From: Allobrachymonas sp.
GTDB lineage: Bacteria; Pseudomonadota; Gammaproteobacteria; Burkholderiales; Burkholderiaceae_C
Direction of reading: 5' to 3'
DNA: 6,097 bases
NCBI GenBank assembly: GCA_012036375.1
Contig: JAAUOI010000195.1
Span: 1-6,097, forward strand
Of the stretch, positions 1 through 5,778 are shown one piece after another. Each line of letters begins with the position of its first letter. Position 1 is the first letter of the stretch. The notes below the pieces were generated by a model. The model was not told the origin of the DNA and did no database searches. It saw only the letters and a list, made by a program, of their open reading frames with translations. Position numbers and translations under genes: made by a program.

Positions 1-573
1 TGCTCTTTTAAAAATACTGAGATTCACGACATTTCGGTGGCCATTGGCGTGGATCCCCACGGCCCGCAAGATTCGCCCGATTTGAGCGGCCTGCGCTACG
101 GCAAGATCTGCATTTTGAGCGACGCGGATGTGGACGGCTCGCATATTCAAGTGCTGCTGCTGACGCTGTTTTTCAAGCATTTTCCCAAGCTGATCGAAGC
201 GGGCAACGTCTATGTCGCCCGCCCGCCGCTCTTTCGTGTGGACACCCCCGCCCGAGGCAAAAAGCCCGCCGGCAAACTCTACGCGCTCGACGAAGGCGAA
301 CTCACCGCCATCCTCGACAAACTGCGCAAAGAAGGCGTGGCCGAGGGCAAATGGACGATCAGCCGCTTCAAAGGCTTGGGCGAGATGAACGCCGAGCAAC
401 TCTGGGAAACCACCCTCAACCCCGACACCCGCCGCCTGCTGCCGGTGCAATACGGCAATTTAGATTTCGCGCAAGTCTCAAGCAGCTTCAACCAGCTCAT
501 GGGCAAAGGCGAAGCTGCTGCCCGGCGCGAGCTGATGGAGCTGCATGGGGATGCGATTGAGGTGGATGTTTGA
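1..573 (+). CDS. parE: DNA topoisomerase IV subunit B, C-terminal part (5' end outside window)
   Basis: This is the ATPase subunit of topoisomerase IV, which pairs with ParC to decatenate daughter chromosomes in the cytoplasm. Frame 1 is open from the first base, so the gene continues to the left and its true start is not visible. The visible part carries the second half of the TOPRIM metal site (ILSDADVDGSHI, about bases 112-147) and the FKGLGEMN motif (about 367-390), followed by the NPDTRRLL stretch typical of GyrB/ParE C-termini. The ATPase domain and the EGDSA part of TOPRIM would lie upstream. The insertion-like sequence near GVDPHGPQD and the overall sequence match ParE rather than GyrB, and parC at the other end of the window supports this. 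The frame is intact and ends with TGA. G+C is high (37/60 at 181-240), as expected for native sequence. Confidence 0.95.
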   Translation, partial: CSFKNTEIHDISVAIGVDPHGPQDSPDLSGLRYGKICILSDADVDGSHIQVLLLTLFFKHFPKLIEAGNVYVARPPLFRVDTPARGKKPAGKLYALDEGELTAILDKLRKEGVAEGKWTISRFKGLGEMNAEQLWETTLNPDTRRLLPVQYGNLDFAQVSSSFNQLMGKGEAAARRELMELHGDAIEVDV

Positions 574-634
574 TGGCTTCGCTATATTTTCGGAAATTCG
601 GGGCGCAGTGCGTACCAAATTCAATGCTAGACCC

Positions 635-667
635 AATGATTCGTCATTTCGCGCTTGACGAATCATT
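635..667. repeat. Perfect 11-bp inverted repeat (stem-loop 1) downstream of parE
   Basis: AATGATTCGTC (635-645) is exactly complementary to GACGAATCATT (657-667), with an 11-base loop between them. It lies 61 bases after the parE stop codon. No run of T follows it, because a second stem-loop begins at the next base, so it is not a textbook intrinsic terminator. It could still protect the 3' end of the parE transcript or bind a protein as a palindrome. The inverted repeat is read directly from the sequence; its role is unknown. Confidence 0.75.
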
Positions 668-688
668 AAGTGCGAGGATGTCGCACTT
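668..688. repeat. Stem-loop 2 (8-bp perfect stem, 5-base loop)
   Basis: AAGTGCGA (668-675) pairs with TCGCACTT (681-688) around the loop GGATG. It directly abuts stem-loop 1 and is followed by ATTTG. It shares its layout with stem-loop 3 (714-740): outer AAGT/ACTT, inner GA/TC, a 5-base loop and the trailing ATTTG. The two middle base pairs differ but stay paired. It may be an operator or RNA element of the downstream restriction-modification operon, or part of the transcription stop for parE. Confidence 0.7.
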
Positions 689-713
689 ATTTGGCGATAC
701 TGAGTCGATTTTG

Positions 714-740
714 AATAAGTCAGACACCTTCTGACTTATT
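714..740. repeat. Stem-loop 3 (11-bp perfect stem, 5-base loop) upstream of the restriction-modification operon
   Basis: AATAAGTCAGA (714-724) pairs with TCTGACTTATT (730-740) around the loop CACCT. It ends 48 bases before the nuclease start codon, where an operator or leader structure would be expected. Inside its stem, the AAGT..GA/TC..ACTT frame is the same as in stem-loop 2, with CA/TG in place of GC/GC. The sequence after it is AT-rich but has no continuous T run, so a terminator role is only moderate. Poor matches to -35 (TTGAAT, 711-716) and -10 (TTATTT, 736-741) elements fall on its two arms with a 19-base gap. If these were used, a protein bound here would block the promoter; that is speculation. 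Confidence 0.7.
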
Positions 741-788
741 TGAGAATTTGTGTTTTATTACAGTCACTGTTCAATTTTTAGCTAAGCC

Positions 789-1463
789 ATGAACGAAAAA
801 AAGTTATCGCTAAGTCAGTTGCTGAACTTGGCGTCGCAATACGCCTCAAATAAATTGATATTGCCGAGCCAAGCGCTGTTTGGGGCTTCAGACGGAAAAG
901 CTGTAGGCACCTATGTTGAGCAAGGTTTGCGCGACTACATTACGGCGCAAGGATTTTCAGCGGGTAACGGTAGTTCAGCCAACGGCCTTGATTTCCCAGA
1001 CTTGAATATTGACTTGAAAGTGACTAGTTTGAGGCAACCTCAATCGTCGTGCCCATTCAAGTTTGCCAAGCAAAAGGTTTATGGTCTAGGGTATTCGTTG
1101 CTTGTCTTTGTTTACAACAAAGTTGACATTCAAGCCGAAGAAAAATCATGGCTAGACATTCAGCATATCGTGCATGTGGCTAGTGAAAAAACCGCAGATT
1201 ATCAGCTCACGAAAAGTCTCATAGAGATGCTTTCCGCCGATGGCAATCGGGATGATGTGTTTGCACTACTCTCTGAAAAAAATCTACCGCTGGATGAAAT
1301 TGGCTTGAATCAACTGGCCGATGAAATCATGCAGTCGCCACCTGTGCAAGGGTATCTGACGATCTCGAATGCTTTGCAATGGCGATTGCAATACACACGA
1401 ATCATTGAAAAGGCGGGAGTCGTAGAGGGCATTAACTCGGTTTACCGTGGAAACTCAAAATGA
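789..1463 (+). CDS. Type II-like restriction endonuclease with MutH-like active site
   Basis: This 224-aa protein probably cuts unmodified DNA at a site protected by the methyltransferase encoded next to it. The residues DFPDLNIDLK (68-77) align without gaps to the metal-binding strand remembered for E. coli MutH (DFAALGVELK), and Glu44 in VGTYVEQGL lies where MutH has its helical Glu. The set Glu44, Asp68, Asp75 and Lys77 therefore matches MutH Glu56, Asp70, Glu77 and Lys79, with Asp in place of the third acidic residue. MutH and the restriction enzyme Sau3AI belong to this PD-(D/E)XK branch; the recognition site here cannot be read from sequence. The length is close to MutH (about 229 aa). 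No good ribosome binding site precedes the ATG at 789, so translation may be weak. The stop codon overlaps the methyltransferase start (ATGA). G+C is well below parE. No controller (C) protein gene is present. Confidence 0.8.
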   Translation: MNEKKLSLSQLLNLASQYASNKLILPSQALFGASDGKAVGTYVEQGLRDYITAQGFSAGNGSSANGLDFPDLNIDLKVTSLRQPQSSCPFKFAKQKVYGLGYSLLVFVYNKVDIQAEEKSWLDIQHIVHVASEKTADYQLTKSLIEMLSADGNRDDVFALLSEKNLPLDEIGLNQLADEIMQSPPVQGYLTISNALQWRLQYTRIIEKAGVVEGINSVYRGNSK

Positions 1464-2938
1464 ATACCCGCAAAACGACCATAGAGTTTGGAGATTTTCA
1501 AACCCCCAAGCTTTTGGCCGAGCAGGTGTGTGATTGCCTTTTGAAAATAGGCGTTGATCCTCAGTGCATCATTGAGCCCAATTGTGGACAAGGCCAATTT
1601 CTGTTGGCTGCGGCCAAAGCTTTTCCCAAAAGCCAACTAAAAGGCTACGAAATCAATCCCGACTACTGTGCGCAGGCAAGTCATGCATTGCAGTCTGAAG
1701 GCAAAAATAATTGTGTAGAAGTTCAACAGGCCGATTTTTTTAAAACTGATTGGCAGTTGGAACTGCCTGCTCTGCAACAAGAATCCCTCTTGGTTCTGGG
1801 CAACCCTCCGTGGGTCACCAATTCTGTGTTGGCCACGCTTGAGTCAAAAAATGCGCCAGTCAAAGCTAATTTTCAAGCGATGAAGGGAATGGATGCGATG
1901 ACAGGAGCAGCTAACTTTGACATTTCAGAGTGGATGTTGATACAAATACTAAGTTGGTTCAAAGCTCGTCAGGGCGCAATCGCGATGCTGGTCAAGTCTG
2001 CGGTTGCTAGGAAAGTGCTCGCCCATGCTTTTGTGCAAAAGCTAGGGCCATCCCGCGCATGGATGGCTAAGATTGATGCCAAGCAGCACTTTGATGTTTC
2101 TGTTGACGCCTGTCTGCTCTACATAGGTTTCGAGGCTGAATTGAAGCAAGTGCAAAGCAGCTATCAGGTTTATCCAAGTCTTGATCTGTGCGATGGTCAA
2201 GAGGTGGGTTTCTTCCAAGGCGCATGGGTAACGAATCCTCAGGCGATTTTGCAACATGCGCATTTGCTTCGGGCTCATAAACCGCTTGATGAGTTTAAAT
2301 GGCGGTCTGGCATCAAACACGATGCCTCCGCCGTTTGCGAGTTGAAGCGCCAAGGCGATGTTTTGCTCAACGGCTTGCAAGAAGAAGTTCATATAGAGCC
2401 TGACTATTTATATCCCCTGTTGAAGGGATCAGAGGTGGCTAATGGCGCTGTTTGGTCTGGCAAACAATTGTTGGTCACTCAAAAATCAGTGGGGCAGAGC
2501 ACTGAATTGATCTCGGTACTTGCTCCTAAAACATGGGCTTATCTCATGAAGCATGCCGATGTTTTTGACAAACGAGCCAGTAGTATTTATAAAAATAATC
2601 CTAGGTTTTCTATCTTCGGCGTTGGAAGTTACTCCTTCAAGCCTTGGCGGGTAGCAATTTGCGCTTTGTATAAGAAACTAGATTTCGTTGTGATTGCTCC
2701 AATTGAATGTAAACCCGTCATGTTTGATGACACGGTTTACTACTTGGCCTTTGATACTGAGCAGCAAGCAAAAAGTGCTCAGAAACAATTACATCAATCC
2801 AGCGTACAAAGCTTATTGAACGCGATGATTTTTTGGGACGAAAAAAGACCGATCAAAACCTCAATTTTGAATCGTATTGATTTGGATTTTGGGCAAACTC
2901 AAGACCTTCAGACCCAGCTAGGGTTTGAGATTGCTTGA
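1460..2938 (+). CDS. Adenine-N6 DNA methyltransferase (gamma class) of the restriction-modification system
   Basis: This 492-aa enzyme should transfer a methyl group from S-adenosylmethionine to adenine N6 in the site cut by the upstream nuclease, protecting the host chromosome. Motifs occur in the M.TaqI-like (gamma) order: motif X as FQTP (13-16), the SAM-binding motif I as IIEPNCGQGQFLL (37-49), motif II as GYEINPD (61-67), an acidic ADF (90-92) and the catalytic motif IV NPPW (114-117). The remaining roughly 350 residues, after an NFDISEWM stretch, probably contain the target recognition domain. No helicase or nuclease motifs are fused to it, so this is a separate type II methyltransferase and not a type IIG enzyme. 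The start overlaps the nuclease stop by 4 bases, so its translation is probably coupled to that gene. G+C is low relative to the flanks. The recognition site is unknown. Confidence 0.88.
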   Translation: MNTRKTTIEFGDFQTPKLLAEQVCDCLLKIGVDPQCIIEPNCGQGQFLLAAAKAFPKSQLKGYEINPDYCAQASHALQSEGKNNCVEVQQADFFKTDWQLELPALQQESLLVLGNPPWVTNSVLATLESKNAPVKANFQAMKGMDAMTGAANFDISEWMLIQILSWFKARQGAIAMLVKSAVARKVLAHAFVQKLGPSRAWMAKIDAKQHFDVSVDACLLYIGFEAELKQVQSSYQVYPSLDLCDGQEVGFFQGAWVTNPQAILQHAHLLRAHKPLDEFKWRSGIKHDASAVCELKRQGDVLLNGLQEEVHIEPDYLYPLLKGSEVANGAVWSGKQLLVTQKSVGQSTELISVLAPKTWAYLMKHADVFDKRASSIYKNNPRFSIFGVGSYSFKPWRVAICALYKKLDFVVIAPIECKPVMFDDTVYYLAFDTEQQAKSAQKQLHQSSVQSLLNAMIFWDEKRPIKTSILNRIDLDFGQTQDLQTQLGFEIA

Positions 2939-2962
2939 ATTTTCTTCTATCAAGTGCATTCA

Positions 2963-3529
2963 ATGACCCCCCGCATCCGCCTTCGCCCCACCATGCAATC
3001 CGATTCGGATTTTGTGGTGTCGCTGGAAAATGATCCGGCTAATTTGCCGTTTATCACGCCTTGGGATCGCACGCAGCATGAGGCGGCGATTCGGTTTCCG
3101 GATATGCGGCATTTCGTGGTGGAGGGTGGCGCGGGGCTGGAGCCGGTGGGGTTTTTGATTTTGATTGGATGTCGCAATCCGCATCAGTCGATTGAATTGA
3201 AGCGGATGGTGATCGCCGCCAAAGGGCAGGGCTTGGGGCGCGCTGCGCTGCGTGTGGCTAAGCGTGTGGCCTTTGATGATTTGGGGGCGCATCGCTTTTG
3301 GCTGGACGTGAAATCGCGCAATTTGCGGGCGAAGGCTTTGTATGACGCGGAAGGATTTGTGATGGAGGGCACGCTGCGCGAGGCGGTGCGTGTGGCAACT
3401 CGCTCTAGCAGTTTGCCGGCGGGGCGCGAATCGCAAGCGGCGCAGGATTTTGATTCGCTACATGTGCTGTCGATGCTCAAAGCAGAGTTTTTGCAACGCC
3501 GCGCTGATGGGCTGGAGGCAGCGGCGTGA
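2963..3529 (+). CDS. GNAT-family N-acetyltransferase, RimJ/RimL type
   Basis: This protein of about 188 aa is predicted to move an acetyl group from acetyl-CoA to an amine, with a protein N-terminus or small molecule as possible acceptor; the substrate cannot be told. It opens with the usual RIRLRP strand (4-9). It has the ELKRMVIAAKGQGLGRAAL core (78-96), whose Q-G-L-G turn binds the acetyl-CoA pyrophosphate, and ends the fold with the NLRAKALYDAEGF helix and strand (120-132) typical of RimJ/RimL-like enzymes. The ATG at 2963 is chosen because RimJ-type proteins start just before this strand; a GTG at 2954 in the same frame is possible. No strong ribosome binding site is seen for either. Its G+C resembles the native flanks rather than the neighbouring low-G+C segments, so it is probably part of the original parE-parC backbone. 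Confidence 0.85.
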   Translation: MTPRIRLRPTMQSDSDFVVSLENDPANLPFITPWDRTQHEAAIRFPDMRHFVVEGGAGLEPVGFLILIGCRNPHQSIELKRMVIAAKGQGLGRAALRVAKRVAFDDLGAHRFWLDVKSRNLRAKALYDAEGFVMEGTLREAVRVATRSSSLPAGRESQAAQDFDSLHVLSMLKAEFLQRRADGLEAAA

Positions 3530-3532
3530 AAC

Positions 3533-3592
3533 GGCATTTTTTAAGCAAAATGAGGTTTTACCCGGCGTATTTACTGCGCGGAGTGCTATTGA
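3533..3592 (+). repeat. Imperfect direct repeat, copy A (left flank of membrane module)
   Basis: The first 22 bases (3533-3554, beginning GGCATTTTTT and ending CAAAATGAG) are identical to 4837-4858. The next 38 bases match 4859-4896 at about two thirds of positions, keeping CCGGC, CTGCGCG and TGCTATT at the same offsets. The copy begins 4 bases after the acetyltransferase stop codon. Inside the core, CATTTT and AAAATG can pair as a weak 6-bp hairpin. Copy B runs into the start of the transglycosylase gene, so copy A looks like a diverged remnant of that gene's upstream region. Confidence 0.8.
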
Positions 3593-3620
3593 TTCAGGAG
3601 TTTTTAAAACTGCAATCACT

Positions 3621-3626
3621 AAGGAG
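3621..3626 (+). promoter_or_regulatory. Ribosome binding site that fixes a TTG start
   Basis: AAGGAG is a near-perfect Shine-Dalgarno sequence, 6 bases before TTG at 3633. It is the best ribosome binding site in the window. It decides the start of the membrane protein, since the first in-frame ATG downstream would remove two membrane segments and the open frame upstream overlaps the acetyltransferase gene. Confidence 0.8.
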
Positions 3627-3632
3627 TCAGCT

Positions 3633-4508
3633 TTGAAGCGCTGGCTGTATTTGCTTTTTGGTTTGGCGCTATTTGGTGCGATTATTCTTTTCGGGAATGT
3701 TGCAGCAGAATATTCGTCGAATTGGAAGATCTATTTGGTATTGGCAATCGTGTTGATCTTGGTGCCTTGGGGCATGTATGGTGAGCGATTGAGTCAGAAG
3801 GATAAAACTGGGAAAGCGAAGAAGCGTGCGCAAGAGATTGGGCGGCAATCTGAGTGGAATGGCGTTGAACTAATAGTTGGATATCGTTGGCTGAAGGCGC
3901 TGTTTTTTATTGCTTTGTATGGAGTTTGCTTTGTTCTGCTCATGTTTTTGATATTAGGTGTTGAGCTTTCTTCTTCAGCGAATTGGACGTTTAAGGGAGC
4001 TATTGGCTTTTCAATCATGTTGTTTTTGCTTCTTTTCACAGGCTGTGCAACTTGGTCGTGGTTGGCTGGCCTAGTAGCTGCAATTTTTCATGGTTTTTCT
4101 GTGCGAGTAAACGCGAATGGATTTCATTTATCAGGACTGCCAAGTTTGCCTTTCGCTGCAATTTCTCGCGTCGGTTTTCGAGAACAAGTATCTCGACATG
4201 GATCGATAACAAGCTTTTTAGTTCTTGAGTTGAATCAAGAAAAGAAGAGTGAGATTTGGCGCAGTCCGTGGCGGGCATTGCTAGCAGGTTACATTTTTCT
4301 GTTCATGAGCTACTTTCGTCCCCGTCGTGATACAACATTGTTTCAAATTCATGCGAGGCATTGGAAGGCGGCTGCACCTACCATTGCAGCCGCCATACGT
4401 CGATTGAGTGAGAAATCAGGACAGTTCCCTGTTGTGGCCTATAGCCCATGGTCTACCCCAGCTGAATCGCGCGAAGAGCATAGGCTGTTTAAACATAATC
4501 TCGACTGA
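3633..4508 (+). CDS. Multi-pass inner-membrane protein of unknown function, possible PH-like C-terminal domain
   Basis: This 291-aa protein is not recognised. It starts at TTG, set by the AAGGAG just upstream. Hydrophobic segments lie at about residues 4-22, 33-49, 87-109 and 123-152, giving roughly four membrane passes. A basic, lysine-rich linker (about 55-72) between passes two and three suggests a cytoplasmic loop. The C-terminal third (about 157-275) is largely soluble. It shows a strand-rich pattern (VRVNANGFHLSGLPSLPFAAI, then SFLVLELN) ending in a helix with HWKAAAPTIAAAIRRL, which recalls bacterial PH-like domains on membrane proteins; this is a weak resemblance. A further hydrophobic patch sits near 225-237. 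The gene is strikingly low in G+C (19/60 at 3901-3960), unlike the genes on either side, and lies between two direct repeats, so it was probably acquired together with the next small gene. Confidence 0.7.
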   Translation: MKRWLYLLFGLALFGAIILFGNVAAEYSSNWKIYLVLAIVLILVPWGMYGERLSQKDKTGKAKKRAQEIGRQSEWNGVELIVGYRWLKALFFIALYGVCFVLLMFLILGVELSSSANWTFKGAIGFSIMLFLLLFTGCATWSWLAGLVAAIFHGFSVRVNANGFHLSGLPSLPFAAISRVGFREQVSRHGSITSFLVLELNQEKKSEIWRSPWRALLAGYIFLFMSYFRPRRDTTLFQIHARHWKAAAPTIAAAIRRLSEKSGQFPVVAYSPWSTPAESREEHRLFKHNLD

Positions 4509-4536
4509 TACGAAACTCTCAATTAACGAGCAACAC

Positions 4537-4797
4537 ATGCAATCCATGTATGAACGCTTTTCTAAGGGGCAGCGTCTGACGGATAGCGATACTAAGACGC
4601 TTGATGCATCGTTCGCTGTACTCGATAAACAACTGAGCTCTCAGCAAGATTCGTTGAAAGATTTGGTGGCTTTACAGGGTAAGCAGCAAGACAGGGCTGT
4701 TGAAAACATAAAGTCTCAAACAAAATACTTACCGATAGCGTATGCCAACATCATTGGTCTAGCACTGTTCTCAATCATCATGCAGGTGCTTCGATGA
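4537..4797 (+). CDS. Small protein with C-terminal membrane anchor, unknown function
   Basis: This 86-aa protein is not recognised. The N-terminal 60 or so residues are hydrophilic, rich in Gln, Asp, Ser and Lys, and probably helical (LDASFAVLDKQLSSQQDSL). The last 20 residues (IAYANIIGLALFSIIMQVLR) form a single membrane segment ending in Arg, the layout of a C-terminally anchored protein facing the cytoplasm. The ATG at 4537 is chosen because it starts 28 bases after the membrane-protein gene; the same frame is open back to 4408, but that start would overlap the upstream gene by about 100 bases. An ATG at 4546 is also possible. The ribosome binding site is weak (ACGAG). Spacing and shared low G+C suggest one transcript with the upstream gene, and so perhaps a joint role at the membrane. 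Confidence 0.6.
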   Translation: MQSMYERFSKGQRLTDSDTKTLDASFAVLDKQLSSQQDSLKDLVALQGKQQDRAVENIKSQTKYLPIAYANIIGLALFSIIMQVLR

Positions 4798-4836
4798 CAT
4801 CACATATCGGCAGCCACCCCAGTTGCAACATTAGCT

Positions 4837-4896
4837 GGCATTTTTTAAGCAAAATGAGCAATTTGCCGGCATGGAATCTGCGCGAAATGCTATTAA
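4837..4896 (+). repeat. Imperfect direct repeat, copy B (right flank, runs into transglycosylase start)
   Basis: The first 22 bases (4837-4858) are identical to 3533-3554, exactly 1304 bases upstream, and the similarity fades through 4896. The copy covers the leader of the transglycosylase gene and its ATG at 4887. In copy A the corresponding triplet is GTG, followed after a few codons by a stop, so copy A does not encode the signal peptide. This copy is probably the functional one, since it joins a recognisable gene. Confidence 0.8.
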
Positions 4897-5758
4897 ATTT
4901 GAAGCGATTGACTTGCGCTCTTGTATTGGCTTTGCTTACTCCGCTATCTGCTCAAGCCGATGTCTGGGGCTTTATTGATGCCAAAGGCGTGGCGCATTTT
5001 GCGGCTGAGAAGTTGGATGATCGGTATGAGTTGTTTTTCAAAGGCAATACGGGCTTTGACACGAAAGAGGGCGTGAACCCTGCTGGGGGCGAAAAGACGC
5101 GCCAGAGCCTGAGACACCGCGCAGCGTGGCTGTGCCTTCGGGCAAATCTAAGCTGCTGGCGTTTTTTGAGGTGTCGCCAAATTTCAAAGCGGTGCGGCAT
5201 CACATGCGTGAATCGGCGCAGGCTTACAACATTGATTTTGAATTGCTGCAAGCTTTGATTGCCACGGAGAGTGGCTTTGATACGCAGGCGGTGTCGCCCA
5301 AAGGCGCGGTGGGCTTGATGCAGCTGATGCCACCCACGGCGCAGCGCTATGGCGTGAGGGGCGATGCGACAACGCCGATTGAGAAGAAGCTGACTGACCC
5401 TAAGACGAATATCCGCGCTGGCAGCCGTTATCTGCGCGATTTGATCAATCTGTTTCCCGGCCGGCTTGATCTGGCGCTGGCCGCTTACAACGCGGGCGAG
5501 GGCGCAGTGCAGCGCTATGGCAATAAGATTCCGCCGTTCAAAGAAACGCAAAATTATGTGGTGACGGTGATGCAAATTTACCGCCAGCTCAAGCCGCCTG
5601 CGGCGCTCGCTGCGAAGCCTGCCGCGCCACAAACGCCCAATCGCGTGCGCATGGAATTCCCGCAGCAAACACCCGGCCAAATCATGGGGCGCGGCAACAT
5701 GGTGCCGCCGCTGGCAGGAATGCCTGCAAGCTCCGGTGATGTGCCTAACAACAAATAA
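4887..5758 (+). CDS. Secreted SLT-family lytic transglycosylase (single frameshift in this sequence)
   Basis: The enzyme cleaves peptidoglycan glycan strands in the periplasm, leaving 1,6-anhydro-muramoyl ends. Translation from ATG 4887 (or TTG 4899) gives a signal peptide, LKRLTCALVLALLTPLSAQA, with an AQA cleavage site. Next comes a DUF4124-like segment (DVWGFIDAKGVAHFAAEKLDD) seen in betaproteobacterial members. The frame then breaks: one missing base near GGGGG (5085-5089) or GAAAAG (5091-5096) shifts reading to the frame that is open to 5758. Restoring one A there gives a smooth PEPETPRSVAVPSGKSKLL join. The catalytic domain is complete: Glu in ATESGFD (codon 5267-5269), GLMQLMP, and AAYNAGEGAV, then a Pro/Ala-rich tail. 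An apparent start at 5126 would lack the signal peptide and is not favoured. The gene ends 20 bases before parC, and its G+C is high (42/60 at 5461-5520). Confidence 0.85.
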
Positions 5759-5778
5759 TTTTTTGACACAAGCTTTTC

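Noticed and set aside
711..741. Promoter TTGAAT - 19 bases - TTATTT for the restriction operon
   Set aside because: The boxes match consensus poorly, the spacing is long, and they coincide with stem-loop 3, so I do not list it as a promoter.
888..896. TTCAGACGG, 9 of 10 bases of the Neisseria DNA uptake sequence (reverse orientation)
   Set aside because: It is a single imperfect copy inside a coding region, with no second copy or inverted pair noticed in the window.
2933..2957. Possible terminator after the methyltransferase gene (CTTGA/TCAAG)
   Set aside because: The stem is only 5 bp with a long loop, has no T run after it, and runs into the acetyltransferase start region.
3390..3632. Upstream extension of the membrane-protein frame to 3390
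   Set aside because: It overlaps the acetyltransferase gene by about 140 bases, encodes a Cys/Arg-rich shadow peptide, and the strong AAGGAG before TTG 3633 explains the start.
4408..4536. Longer start for the small anchored protein at 4408
   Set aside because: It would overlap the preceding gene by about 100 bases; the ATG at 4537 gives normal operon spacing.
4794..4886. Start of the transglycosylase frame at 4794, overlapping the small gene by ATGA
   Set aside because: The extra 31 residues would precede a clear signal peptide that begins at 4887, and they translate the repeat sequence; the overlap looks accidental.
4952..5680. Long minus-strand open frame (242 codons) opposite the transglycosylase
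   Set aside because: It is Arg/His-rich, the usual mirror of a high-G+C gene, and the plus strand encodes conserved SLT motifs there.
5763..5768. TTGACA, a perfect -35 box just before parC
   Set aside because: The expected -10 position, 16-18 bases downstream, falls inside the parC coding start and reads nothing like TATAAT, so it is probably chance.
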